Source of the DNA: Syntrophomonas sp.
Lineage (GTDB): Bacteria; Bacillota; Syntrophomonadia; Syntrophomonadales; Syntrophomonadaceae
Length of the DNA stretch: 64,000 nt
Assembly (NCBI GenBank): GCA_016841245.1
Contig: JAENZN010000010.1
Coordinates: 1-64,000, forward strand
Direction: 5' to 3'
Part shown: positions 29,366 through 37,251 of the stretch, piece by piece
How positions within the stretch are numbered: position 1 is the stretch's first letter
Layout of the letters: every line of letters begins with the position of its first letter
The notes under the pieces: model-generated
Told to the model about the DNA's origin: nothing
Seen by the model: the letters and a program-made list of their open reading frames with translations, nothing else
Database searches by the model: none
Made by a program: the position numbers and the translations under genes

Positions 29366-30526
29366 GCACTGGTCCCAGCCAGCTATTATATCTTCAACTT
29401 CTTCCAGAGCCACAACTACCAAGGGATCCAGAATTGATCCAGAACACTTTTTAATCGCCCGAAGGGATTCCTTATGCGACAGTCGTTCCTCTTCAGCACA
29501 TAATCTAGTCAAGGCATCATATATATCAGCTACCGCTATGATCCTGGCAGCAAAGGGGATATCTGTAGCCGCTAAGCCCTGTGGTCCGCCCTTCCCATCA
29601 TAGCGCTCATGGTGGTACAATATACCCTCCCTAACTCTTTCAATACCCGGGACTTCCTGCAGTATATAAGCACCCTGGCTGGCGTGACCTTCAAGATTTA
29701 ACCCATTTGCTTCAGAATTATCATTGCAATCCAACCTTAGCTTTCCAATATCATGCAGCAGGGCGCTATAATATAAATCCTGCATTTCGGCTGCATCCAA
29801 ACCAAGTTTTCCCCCCAGCAAGCGTGTAATTTCGGCCACCCTTTCACTATGACCGGCAAAACCCATTTCTCTTTCTTCAATGGCCTTGACCATAGCTTTT
29901 AGCAAATCCAACTGGTAAGCCTGCTGTTTTTTATAATCCAAGAGCTGGGAGATTATCTCTGCAGTCTCTGCGGCCAAATGCTGCAACATTTCCCTTTGTC
30001 GGGCTGTGAAAGAACCCGGATCTTTTTTGTTCAGCAGCAATATAATACCGTAAATATCCGACCTGCTCAGTATAGGAATGGCCAGCAGAGACTGAATATG
30101 TGCGGGCACGCTTAAATCAGGAGGACAGGAGTTATGATCAACAATAAGCAGCTCGGCCTTCTTTTCCTCTACCCATTTTTTTATACTATTCACATCGAAC
30201 CCATCTTCTATGGTGCTGACATCACCCGCTCCTAATATCATTGTTTTTTCACAGGATACTATCCGGCTGGCATATTTATTGGTTATTAGTTCTACTTCTG
30301 ACCGCTCTTGGATACCGCTTAAATGCTTATTAAATTCCAACAGCAGACGTTGTTCCCCAATATATTCAATACGATTCCGGCTGAGCCCGGCATAATAAGT
30401 AAAACCCAGGCCAGCCAGCAGAATAATAAAAGCTATTACCAGTACGGGTAAAACGTCTACCAGTACCACTGCGGTAACCAGAGCAGTTACTATGAAACCT
30501 GTCAGCACAATATGTTTGGTATCCAT
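29342..30526 (-). CDS. GAF and HD-GYP-like membrane protein
   Basis: About 394 residues: two adjacent membrane segments (about 8-45), a GAF domain (about 70-190) and an HD phosphohydrolase domain with GHSERVAEI, LLHDIGK, HHERYDGKGGPQGL and ADIYDAL. HD-GYP proteins hydrolyse cyclic di-GMP, but the GYP triplet reads GGP here, so activity may differ. ATG 30526 follows GAGTGAGG and is preferred over the frame-extending GTG at 30535. The last residues (VTRGRGY) and the stop codon are encoded by the inverted repeat, indicating that the repeat replaced the native 3' end. Confidence 0.82.
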   Translation of the reverse strand: MDTKHIVLTGFIVTALVTAVVLVDVLPVLVIAFIILLAGLGFTYYAGLSRNRIEYIGEQRLLLEFNKHLSGIQERSEVELITNKYASRIVSCEKTMILGAGDVSTIEDGFDVNSIKKWVEEKKAELLIVDHNSCPPDLSVPAHIQSLLAIPILSRSDIYGIILLLNKKDPGSFTARQREMLQHLAAETAEIISQLLDYKKQQAYQLDLLKAMVKAIEEREMGFAGHSERVAEITRLLGGKLGLDAAEMQDLYYSALLHDIGKLRLDCNDNSEANGLNLEGHASQGAYILQEVPGIERVREGILYHHERYDGKGGPQGLAATDIPFAARIIAVADIYDALTRLCAEEERLSHKESLRAIKKCSGSILDPLVVVALEEVEDIIAGWDQCVTRGRGY

Positions 30527-30739
30527 TATCCTCACTCACAGTCTATCTTTTCTTTCTTTAAACATTCGCTATTGGCAGCGTTTCTCCTACCTGTGTCCCT
30601 TCTTTCAGCCGGTTTTCTACCATAATTATGACCATCGGAAGTACCTGCCCTCTGAAAAGCAGCTCTGCTTAGTGCTTGGACAGCCCTGCTGCCTGCTGTA
30701 TATGATCCCCGAATTGTTGGCATAAATTCCTTTCACTTC

Positions 30740-30748
30740 TGGTATAAT
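30740..30748 (+). promoter_or_regulatory. Extended -10 promoter of the cyclophilin gene
   Basis: TGGTATAAT gives a TGn-extended perfect -10 (TATAAT at 30743-30748), predicting a start near 30755 and a ~28-nt leader ending in GAAAGGAAG before ATG 30784. No good -35 is seen at the standard spacing, as is common for extended -10 promoters. Confidence 0.6.
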
Positions 30749-30783
30749 GTATCTAAAAATTAAGATCTAGAAAGGAAGATTAG

Positions 30784-31305
30784 ATGAGCACAAATCCACT
30801 GGTGACAATCGAATTGGAAAATGGAGGTATGATTAAAGCCGAATTATATCCAGAGATTGCCCCCAATACAGTAAATAATTTTATCTCTCTGGTCAATAAA
30901 GGCTATTACGATGGGATTATTTTTCACCGGGTAATACCTGGTTTTATGATTCAGGGGGGCTGCCCGGAAGGTTCAGGCATGGGTGGACCTGGTTATTCTA
31001 TTAAAGGCGAATTCTCTGGCAACGGTTTTAAAAATGATCTTAAACATGACCGGGGAGTTCTCTCAATGGCCAGAACCGCCGCACCAAATTCGGCAGGATC
31101 ACAGTTTTTTATCATGGTAGCTCCTTCCCCTCATCTGGATGGACAATACGCATCCTTTGGTAAGGTTGTAGCCGGGATGGACCAGGTAGATGCCATAGTA
31201 AATACCCAAAGAAATCGCATGGACAAGCCTCTGGAAGATAAAAAGATGCTTAAAGTAAGTGTTGATACCTTTGGTGTTGATTATCCGGAAGCAGAAAAAT
31301 CATAA
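30784..31305 (+). CDS. Peptidyl-prolyl cis-trans isomerase (cyclophilin type)
   Basis: A 173-residue cytosolic cyclophilin with no signal peptide. Active-site segments visible are FHRVIPGFMIQGG, SMARTAAPNSAGSQFFI, LDGQYASFGKV and the closing MLKVSVDTFG. The catalytic Arg/Phe/Gln set of the family is present; the usual tryptophan of the drug-binding pocket is replaced (LDGQYASF), as in many bacterial forms. It catalyses proline isomerisation in protein folding. Monocistronic with its own promoter. Confidence 0.94.
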   Translation: MSTNPLVTIELENGGMIKAELYPEIAPNTVNNFISLVNKGYYDGIIFHRVIPGFMIQGGCPEGSGMGGPGYSIKGEFSGNGFKNDLKHDRGVLSMARTAAPNSAGSQFFIMVAPSPHLDGQYASFGKVVAGMDQVDAIVNTQRNRMDKPLEDKKMLKVSVDTFGVDYPEAEKS

Positions 31306-31356
31306 TCAATAATTTAGTTAGCAAACATGCCCGTAAATACTGGTTAAATAGAGAGC

Positions 31357-31498
31357 TCAATAGCTGCGTTAATACAGAAGGCTCACTCAATCGACGTACT
31401 CTATACAGGGACATTCCTACCCGAAGGAAAGGTGGGTCCCCATACATTGATCCGCCTCAATCAGGGGCCTTCTTATTGCCTTGCTATTGACCTTTTTT
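31357..31498 (+). ncRNA. Candidate rod-shaped structured RNA (possibly 6S-like)
   Basis: TCAATAGC (31357-31364) pairs with GCTATTGA (31483-31490); AATA and AGAAGGC (31371-31382) pair with GCCTTCT and TATT (31467-31477). An inner arm GGGAC...GTCCC (31408-31412 / 31436-31440) encloses TTCCT/AGGAA. A small ATTGA/TCAAT hairpin sits in the 3' side of the open central region. A six-T tract (31493-31498) closes the unit. The long rod with a central bubble recalls 6S RNA, but I cannot confirm the family, and no clear promoter was identified. Orientation follows the T-tract. Confidence 0.4.
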
Positions 31499-31509
31499 GC
31501 TCGCCCTGG

Positions 31510-31563
31510 CAGGGTGTCGACTTTTACGACACCCTGAGGCCATCCCCAATGGGATGGCCTTTT
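31510..31563 (+). terminator. Tandem hairpins ending in a T-tract
   Basis: Two perfect 10-bp stems back to back: CAGGGTGTCG / CGACACCCTG (31510-31536) and AGGCCATCCC / GGGATGGCCT (31537-31560), followed by TTTT. The second is a standard terminator. The first could be a terminator-associated or regulatory hairpin, or part of the preceding transcript. Confidence 0.7.
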
Positions 31564-31785
31564 GTCGATGCTCGGCCCTAGTCCTGCCGTACGATTCTTG
31601 AATATATATGATATGCCAGTACATATTTCCTATTTCATAGAATTATGATTACTAATTATACCTGGACAATTAACTCCAGTTACGCCATTTTATAATATTG
31701 GATTGTTAAAGGCCGCCTATTTACATTTTTTTCACTCGATCATCATATTCGGGCAGGGAAAGCCTTATGTTTTGTAGAATTCTAT

Positions 31786-31812
31786 TATAATTATTTCCAT
31801 GAAAATGGAAAT
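31786..31812 (+). promoter_or_regulatory. -10 element and 5' leader hairpin of the SLH gene
   Basis: TATAAT (31786-31791) is followed by ATTTCCAT-GAAA-ATGGAAAT (31793-31812), an 8-bp stem closed by a GAAA (GNRA) tetraloop. It would lie at or next to the 5' end of the mRNA and may protect it. The -35 region is weak. The rest of 31564-31785 shows nothing I can name. Confidence 0.5.
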
Positions 31813-31852
31813 AAAATATAAGCCGAAAAAATAAATTAAAGGAGCGGGTAGC

Positions 31853-34522
31853 GTGTTAAATAAGATTCCTGTAAGAAGGGTTGCACGATTTTTTGTTTTT
31901 ATATTTGTGCTTTCAATATTCCATTTAAGCATCAGCCTTCCCTGCAGCACAGCTGCGGTATCACCCAATCCCTTCACAGATGTAAGCAACAGCCACTGGG
32001 CTGTTAAATATATTACTAAACTTAATATTAGAGAAGTAATAACCGGTTACAAGGATGGTTCATTCAACCCGGATAAACAGGTAACCCAACTGGAAGCCTT
32101 ATTGATGGCCGTAAGGAATATGGATGCAGCAGACGAGATTGCTGCTGTCGATACTAATCAAACCCTGACCTTCTCAGTTCCAAATTGGGCTGAAACTCAA
32201 TATAAAAACGAACTTTTATACGCAGTACAACAGAGACTTATTATTCCATCCGATTCCAACTTTAGTGCCAATTCAGATGCCAGTAGGGCCTGGATGAGCC
32301 AGTTAATAGTCCGTATGATGGGCAAAGAATCAGAAGCCTCTCTTTTAGCCAAAGAAACCAGCAATTTTTCTGATTATTCCGACGTACCGCTATGGGCTCT
32401 TGGCTATGTAAATACTGCGGTCAAATATGGTATTTTAACCGGGTTTCCAGATAATTCTTTTAAACCCCTGCAGGCAGTAACCAGGGCTCAAGCAGCTAGT
32501 ATGCTTAGTAAAAGCGAAGCTTATCTGAATTTGGACTCTATAACGGAAGGAATTATTCTAAACATTTCTGATTCTGTATTAACGGTCTCCATTAATGGAG
32601 CAGCACGCAACTTATATTTCCAGAACAATACCGCTATTTTTGGAAAAGATTCTTCTTTTTGTACCTCATCTGATTTAAATATTAATGATAAGGTTAACCT
32701 TATCAGCAGTAATTCACAGCTGCAATACCTGGCCGTTTTGGATGAAGGCTCCTTCAGCGATAATTTAACCGGTACTGTAGTGTATCTTATAAGTGACCAA
32801 AACCTGATTGTTATTAAAGATAATCTGGATGCAGTCTATTCAAAAACTTGGGATAATTCAACCATTTGTTTAGATCTGTCTGGTCAAAGCTGTGATATTG
32901 CCAGCATCATCCCTGGTACCGAGGTAGAATTAACCCTTGATACCCAGGGTATAATCTCGACTATTATATTATGTGAAACGGGCGGCATTACTGGTGATAC
33001 CGGCATTTTATATGATATTGTTCCCGATCAACAGCTAATTGTCCTTAAGAATTCTTCCGGCAATTTTAAATCCTACCTTTATGATTCTGCTTTAGCAGTC
33101 ATTATTGACGGAGTAAGATTCCCTAGTATAGATGACCTGCAGATAGGCGATCAGGTTCAGGTTACTGCATCAGGATCATATATAAGTGAAATTGCTCTGG
33201 TATCAGCTCAACAGGAGTTAGATATTTCTGGTACCATAGAAGTTATATCCGCCTCCAAGCGCCTGCTGATTATTGATTCAGACGGTACTCTCACTACTTA
33301 CCAGGTAGCTGATGATGCAGTTATTTCTACTGAAAATGGCAGCGGCATTCTTCTCTCCGAACTAAACTTGGATGATGAAGTTGATCTTACAATTAAAAGC
33401 GGGATTATCACCGCCATAAGCGTTTCAGGCAGTTATGTCCGAGGAAGCCACAGCGGTACCATCGTAGCAGTTGATGAAGATGATGATATGATTATATTCG
33501 ATACCAGCAAGAACCAGGATCAAAGTAGTTTAGAAACCTTTGAAATAAACGCGGCAGCAGAAATAGTAATAGATGATGATGATGACTGTGATTTATCTGA
33601 CCTGGACAAAGAGATGCAGGCCAGCTTTGAGTTGTTGAATGGTGAAATTATATACCTTCTGGTCGATAGCCGAGTAAGCGGTAATATATTAACATTGAAT
33701 GAATCCCGTGGAATTTTATCCATCGAAACTGCCGATGGCGATGCGGAATCTTATTTAATATCCGACAATGTAGATGTAAACATCAAAGGCAGCAGCAGGC
33801 CCGACCTGGAGGATATTAATAAGGGAGATAAAGTCAAATTAGCTCTTGATAAGAATGATGTGGTGACAGATATCGATGTTGCCATATCATGTTTTTATAC
33901 AGTATATAGTGTTTCCCAAAGTAGCTCTCGACTTAAAGTCGAAGATGAAGACGGAGACTTGATCAATCTTTATCTTACCGATTCAGTCAATTTAGTTGTT
34001 CCGGGTGTTTCATCGCCTGATATCGAGGACTTTGAAGAAGGGGATACCATAAAATCAACTTATATGGGTAATACCCTATGTGAAGTTGAACTAACGGAGA
34101 TAGTAATCGGTTATATTGCAGCTATCAGTACCTATAATAATACAGTCAGCATATCTGCTTTTGATGGCCAGTATTATAACTACAAGTTTGATACTGGATG
34201 TTCGGTAATTGATGGGAGCAAAACTTATACTGCAATCAGCGCCATGAGTGCCGATGACCGGGTGAAAATCCAGGAAGACTCGGATGGAGATACTGTCTTC
34301 TATCTTATGAATAAAGTATCTGCCTCTTTTGAGAATACCAACTTAAATGAGGATAAAGTTTATATAACTCAATATTCAACCAGCTATACTTATTATAAAC
34401 TGGCCTCATCGTGCTATATACATGATGGGACATTAGAAATAGGCATAAGCTCTTTAAGAATGGGTGATAAAATTGACTTATATATGCTTAATGATTTGGT
34501 CTATGAAATCAAGCTCCATTAG
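31853..34522 (+). CDS. Large S-layer-homology protein with beta-repeat region
   Basis: An 889-residue exported surface protein. It has a signal peptide (about 1-35) and an N-terminal SLH region (about 40-225; clear units start FTDVSNSHWAVKYITKL and FSDYSDVPLWALGYVNTAVKYGI, with a degenerate unit between). About 660 residues follow of recurring ~75-90-residue beta-rich modules. Each module has a hydrophobic-strand/Asp-rich turn and a closing GDKVxLxxxxxxVxxI motif; examples are GDKVKLALDKNDVVTDI, GDRVKIQEDSDG and GDKIDLYMLNDLVYEI. SLH binds pyruvylated wall polymer. The repeat region's role is unknown. GTG start with AAAGGAGCGGG. Confidence 0.88.
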   Translation: MLNKIPVRRVARFFVFIFVLSIFHLSISLPCSTAAVSPNPFTDVSNSHWAVKYITKLNIREVITGYKDGSFNPDKQVTQLEALLMAVRNMDAADEIAAVDTNQTLTFSVPNWAETQYKNELLYAVQQRLIIPSDSNFSANSDASRAWMSQLIVRMMGKESEASLLAKETSNFSDYSDVPLWALGYVNTAVKYGILTGFPDNSFKPLQAVTRAQAASMLSKSEAYLNLDSITEGIILNISDSVLTVSINGAARNLYFQNNTAIFGKDSSFCTSSDLNINDKVNLISSNSQLQYLAVLDEGSFSDNLTGTVVYLISDQNLIVIKDNLDAVYSKTWDNSTICLDLSGQSCDIASIIPGTEVELTLDTQGIISTIILCETGGITGDTGILYDIVPDQQLIVLKNSSGNFKSYLYDSALAVIIDGVRFPSIDDLQIGDQVQVTASGSYISEIALVSAQQELDISGTIEVISASKRLLIIDSDGTLTTYQVADDAVISTENGSGILLSELNLDDEVDLTIKSGIITAISVSGSYVRGSHSGTIVAVDEDDDMIIFDTSKNQDQSSLETFEINAAAEIVIDDDDDCDLSDLDKEMQASFELLNGEIIYLLVDSRVSGNILTLNESRGILSIETADGDAESYLISDNVDVNIKGSSRPDLEDINKGDKVKLALDKNDVVTDIDVAISCFYTVYSVSQSSSRLKVEDEDGDLINLYLTDSVNLVVPGVSSPDIEDFEEGDTIKSTYMGNTLCEVELTEIVIGYIAAISTYNNTVSISAFDGQYYNYKFDTGCSVIDGSKTYTAISAMSADDRVKIQEDSDGDTVFYLMNKVSASFENTNLNEDKVYITQYSTSYTYYKLASSCYIHDGTLEIGISSLRMGDKIDLYMLNDLVYEIKLH

Positions 34523-34532
34523 CAGCAGTTAG

Positions 34533-34577
34533 AAAAAAATCCCGATTGATATCTCAATATACCAATCGGGATTTTTT
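34533..34577. terminator. Bidirectional terminator between convergent genes
   Basis: ATCCCGATTG and CAATCGGGAT form a 10-bp stem flanked by A7 on one side and T6 on the other, so it can stop both the SLH gene and the WalJ-like gene approaching from the right. Confidence 0.92.
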
Positions 34578-34594
34578 AGTGTCTTAACTTATAA

Positions 34595-35371
34595 TCATAG
34601 AACCAGACTCGTTCTATGGTCAGGAGCCGTACGGTGCAGTATTATATCTTTTCCTACTTCGTGTCCACTATCGATTAGATAGCCTCGCACTGTCCTTTCA
34701 GCCAAGTCGGGGTGATTATTGTGCTGGCTGAGGTGAGCCAGGAAAACTCTCATTCCTTCCCGGCAGTTGATCCGAGACAGCAATCTTCCTGCATTAATAT
34801 TGGACAGATGACCGCTGCTGCTTTTAATTCTCTGTTTCAGGAAACGGGGATAAGGTCCATTTTCCAGCATATCCAGATCATGGTTGGCTTCCAGGACTAC
34901 AGCATCGGCATATTCCAGGGCTTTTTCCACACCAGCTGTTACTACACCGAGGTCGGTGGCCATTACCGCCTTTTTGCCTCCATAAATGAAACTGAATCCT
35001 ATCGGGTCCGCCGCGTCGTGGGAAATATCAAATGCGGCTATGCCAACGTTCCTTACACTGAACTCCTGCTCTATTTCCAGACAGCATTCTGAAGGAAATC
35101 CATGTCTGCAGGACAGCTTTTCCCATGTTCCGGGCCGGGTATACACCGGGATATGGTGCCGGCGGACAAACACATCCAATCCTTTGATATGATCATTATG
35201 CTCATGGGTTAGCAAGACCCCATCCAGGTCCCCTGCTCTCATCCCGACTTCTGCCAGCCCCCGTTCAATCCTGCGAGCACTGATACCTGCATCCAACAAT
35301 ATCGCAGTATCTCCAAATTTAAAAACAGCCGCATTCCCAGTGCTGCCGCTGGCCAAGATATGTATTTCCAC
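34595..35371 (-). CDS. MBL-fold hydrolase, WalJ/YycJ-like
   Basis: About 258 residues: MEIHILASGSTGNAAVF, LLDAGISARRIERGL, the metal motif LLTHEHNDHIKG, FDISHDAADPIGF, AVMATDLG and LEANHDLDML. This is the YycJ/WalJ subgroup, thought to coordinate cell division with DNA replication or wall metabolism, with possible nuclease activity. GTG 35371 has GGAGGT 5 nt upstream and gives the family start. The frame stays open to 35440, but those extra codons lie in the neighbouring repeat and are not credible. Confidence 0.87.
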   Translation of the reverse strand: MEIHILASGSTGNAAVFKFGDTAILLDAGISARRIERGLAEVGMRAGDLDGVLLTHEHNDHIKGLDVFVRRHHIPVYTRPGTWEKLSCRHGFPSECCLEIEQEFSVRNVGIAAFDISHDAADPIGFSFIYGGKKAVMATDLGVVTAGVEKALEYADAVVLEANHDLDMLENGPYPRFLKQRIKSSSGHLSNINAGRLLSRINCREGMRVFLAHLSQHNNHPDLAERTVRGYLIDSGHEVGKDIILHRTAPDHRTSLVL

Positions 35372-35403
35372 CCTTACCTCCAGCTCCTTTACTTTGTGTC
35401 CGG

Positions 35404-35470
35404 TATCACGGGGACGGTTCTTCTGACACATCTCTAGCACTCTTGTGTCGTGTCAGAACCCCGTGACACC
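35404..35470. repeat. GGGGACGG-type imperfect inverted repeat
   Basis: Left arm 35404-35429 (ATCACGGGGACGGTTCTTCTGACAC-like) and right arm 35449-35470 (GTGTCAGAACCCCGTGACAC-like) are imperfect reverse complements; the left arm carries a few extra bases. The core matches the element at 29253-29365. It lies just upstream of the WalJ-like start. Confidence 0.75.
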
Positions 35471-35598
35471 AAGTATCTCCACCTGTATAATTAGATTTAG
35501 AACTTTTATTAGCATTAAATCATGATAAATCTGTTTTATATTATACAGAATTAACGGTTAAAATTGGTATAAAAGAACTACATTATAGGAGGAGCATT

Positions 35599-35811
35599 GT
35601 GTTTAAGTGGGGTAGAAATAAGAAAACGATTAGAGAATTGCGGCGCAATCAGGGTTTTACTGCCCGTGAGCTAGCGGCTATGGTAAAGGTGGATACCGTG
35701 GTCATACTTAACGTAGATGACAAGAAATTAAAAGATATACCCGAGCCTTTAAGGTCTAAAATAACACCTTATCTGGATGGATCGCACACCGACAAGATCC
35801 CCTGGTTATAA
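35599..35811 (+). CDS. Small HTH-like protein of unknown function
   Basis: A 70-residue basic protein: KTIRELRRNQGFTARELAAMVKVDTVVILNVDD resembles an XRE-type helix-turn-helix start, followed by a short tail (PEPLRSKITPYLDGSHTDKIPWL). The domain is too short for a complete XRE fold. GTG start behind AGGAGGAG, with TATAAA-type sequence upstream. Its neighbours do not inform function. Confidence 0.6.
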   Translation: MFKWGRNKKTIRELRRNQGFTARELAAMVKVDTVVILNVDDKKLKDIPEPLRSKITPYLDGSHTDKIPWL

Positions 35812-36141
35812 TAATTTTCTTTGGCTAACTAACATCTTGGACTTAAAGGCGGTATCAGCTCAGTAACCCCTGCTGTTACATGTATTTCACCGGGACTGTA
35901 AGCTGTCGTATCCAAATCCCAACCCTGGCTTGGATTCCAACTGCCCGGCTGCAAAGTCTTATTTACATTTTTCGCTGTTTCCTGTACCTAATATAACCAG
36001 GCTGAAATGATCCGGCCATCTATTGCTGAGCATCCGATGGGGGAAGCATTACAGAACAGGGTATATATAATGGTTGAGTTTATGTAATAAATAAAGCGAG
36101 TCCTTACTAAGAGTATATAACTTTAAAATTCCAGCCTCTAC
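35812..36141. other. Intergenic stretch with a possible gene remnant
   Basis: No intact gene is seen. On the minus strand, 35829-35997 is open for about 55 codons ending PGEIHVTAGVTELIPPLSPRC then TAG. It is protein-like in composition but lacks a start codon and ribosome site, so it may be the tail of a lost gene. The remainder is AT-rich and featureless. Confidence 0.3.
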
Positions 36142-36189
36142 TTGTCTTTATATTAATACGAGTGTATCATAAACGTATACTATGTATAC
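36142..36189 (+). promoter_or_regulatory. Promoter and palindromic operator of the exporter operon
   Basis: A -35 TTGTCT (36142-36147), a 17-bp spacer and a -10 TATCAT (36165-36170). GTATACTATGTATAC (36175-36189), a 15-bp palindrome, covers the start region. The TetR protein encoded at the end of this operon is the likely ligand-responsive repressor (inference). Confidence 0.6.
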
Positions 36190-36249
36190 TAAAATGGTGT
36201 CTATAGTTTACTTATTTAAGAGATTATACTCATCCGGGGAGGTTTGTTC

Positions 36250-37251
36250 ATGCACGAAAAAAAACCTATTATCATCCTGATAGTGCTTATTTTTTTAGGC
36301 TGCATATCATATTTCACTTACCATCATTATTTTTTTAGCGATAGTTCTTTTATTGAAGCCGGCGGCACCATAGAGGCCCAGAACGTTTCACTTAGTGCGC
36401 GAATTAGCGGTACTTTAATGAATATCACAGCAGAAGAAGGGGACCTGGTAGAGAAAGGTGAGCTGATCGCCGAGCTTTCCCGCAATGACTTGCTGGCTCA
36501 GAGGGAACAATATGCATTTAGCGTGGTAGCCCAGGAAGCAAACCTGGATAACCTGATTTCTGGAGCAAGAACCGAAGAAATCAAGGTGGCTTCATCTGCT
36601 GTTAGTATAGCGGCAGCAAATTTGCAGCAGAGTGAATCAGAACTTGAGAGAGCCACCAAGCTTTTTGGAGCAGGCGCCCTGACTGCAGCTGGTCTGGAAA
36701 AGCTACAGTTAGCAAGAGATAATATGGAACAGCAGCTTGAAGCTGCTCAAGCTAACTTAAATCTGCTTCAAGCAGGAAGCAGACCCGGTGTTATAGCAGC
36801 AGCTTCTGCAGATTTGGAGCGGAGTAAGGCCGCTTTAAAAAGCGTTGATGCTCAACTGGCAGATCTTCAAATATACTCCCCTATAAATGGAATCATCAGC
36901 AGCAGCAACTACGAGGCAGGTGAATATATCCAGGCAGGATCATCTTTAGCTCAGGTAACTAATTTACAAAATATGTGGATAAAAGTGTATATTCCAACTG
37001 ATGACCTGCCCCTGATAACCATCGGTCAAAAAGCTTCCATTACCGTAAGCGGGAGTGACCAGGTTTTTACCGGTACGGTAGAATATATTGCTTCTCAGGG
37101 CGAATTCACCCCCAAAACTATACAGACCAAAAAGGAACGTACCAATGTGGTTTATGCAGTTAAGCTGGCCGTAGATAATGAATCTGGCCTGTTGAAACCT
37201 GGTATGCCAGCTGATGTAACATTCGATGGGGGCACGGATAATGGTCAATAG
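36250..37251 (+). CDS. HlyD-family membrane fusion protein
   Basis: About 333 residues: an N-terminal anchor (about 7-23), a lipoyl-type half motif (GGTIEAQNVSLSARISGTL ... EEGDLVEKGELIAEL), a long coiled-coil hairpin (about 90-205, including ERATKLFGAGALTAAGLEK), the second lipoyl half (YSPINGIISSSNYEAGEYIQAG) and a beta-barrel domain. It resembles the YbhG/YhiI adaptor of ABC drug exporters. ATG 36250 follows GGGGAGG; TTG 36244 is too close. First gene of a five-gene operon. In a single-membrane cell it may work as an external docking subunit. Confidence 0.88.
   Translation: MHEKKPIIILIVLIFLGCISYFTYHHYFFSDSSFIEAGGTIEAQNVSLSARISGTLMNITAEEGDLVEKGELIAELSRNDLLAQREQYAFSVVAQEANLDNLISGARTEEIKVASSAVSIAAANLQQSESELERATKLFGAGALTAAGLEKLQLARDNMEQQLEAAQANLNLLQAGSRPGVIAAASADLERSKAALKSVDAQLADLQIYSPINGIISSSNYEAGEYIQAGSSLAQVTNLQNMWIKVYIPTDDLPLITIGQKASITVSGSDQVFTGTVEYIASQGEFTPKTIQTKKERTNVVYAVKLAVDNESGLLKPGMPADVTFDGGTDNGQ

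Noticed and set aside
30532-30723. 63-codon frame on the minus strand upstream of the HD-domain gene
   Set aside because: Highly basic, no ribosome site, overlaps the divergent cyclophilin promoter region, and the HD gene's own start is at 30526.
34986-35192. Frames opposite the WalJ-like gene
   Set aside because: Antisense shadows of a well-supported MBL-fold protein.
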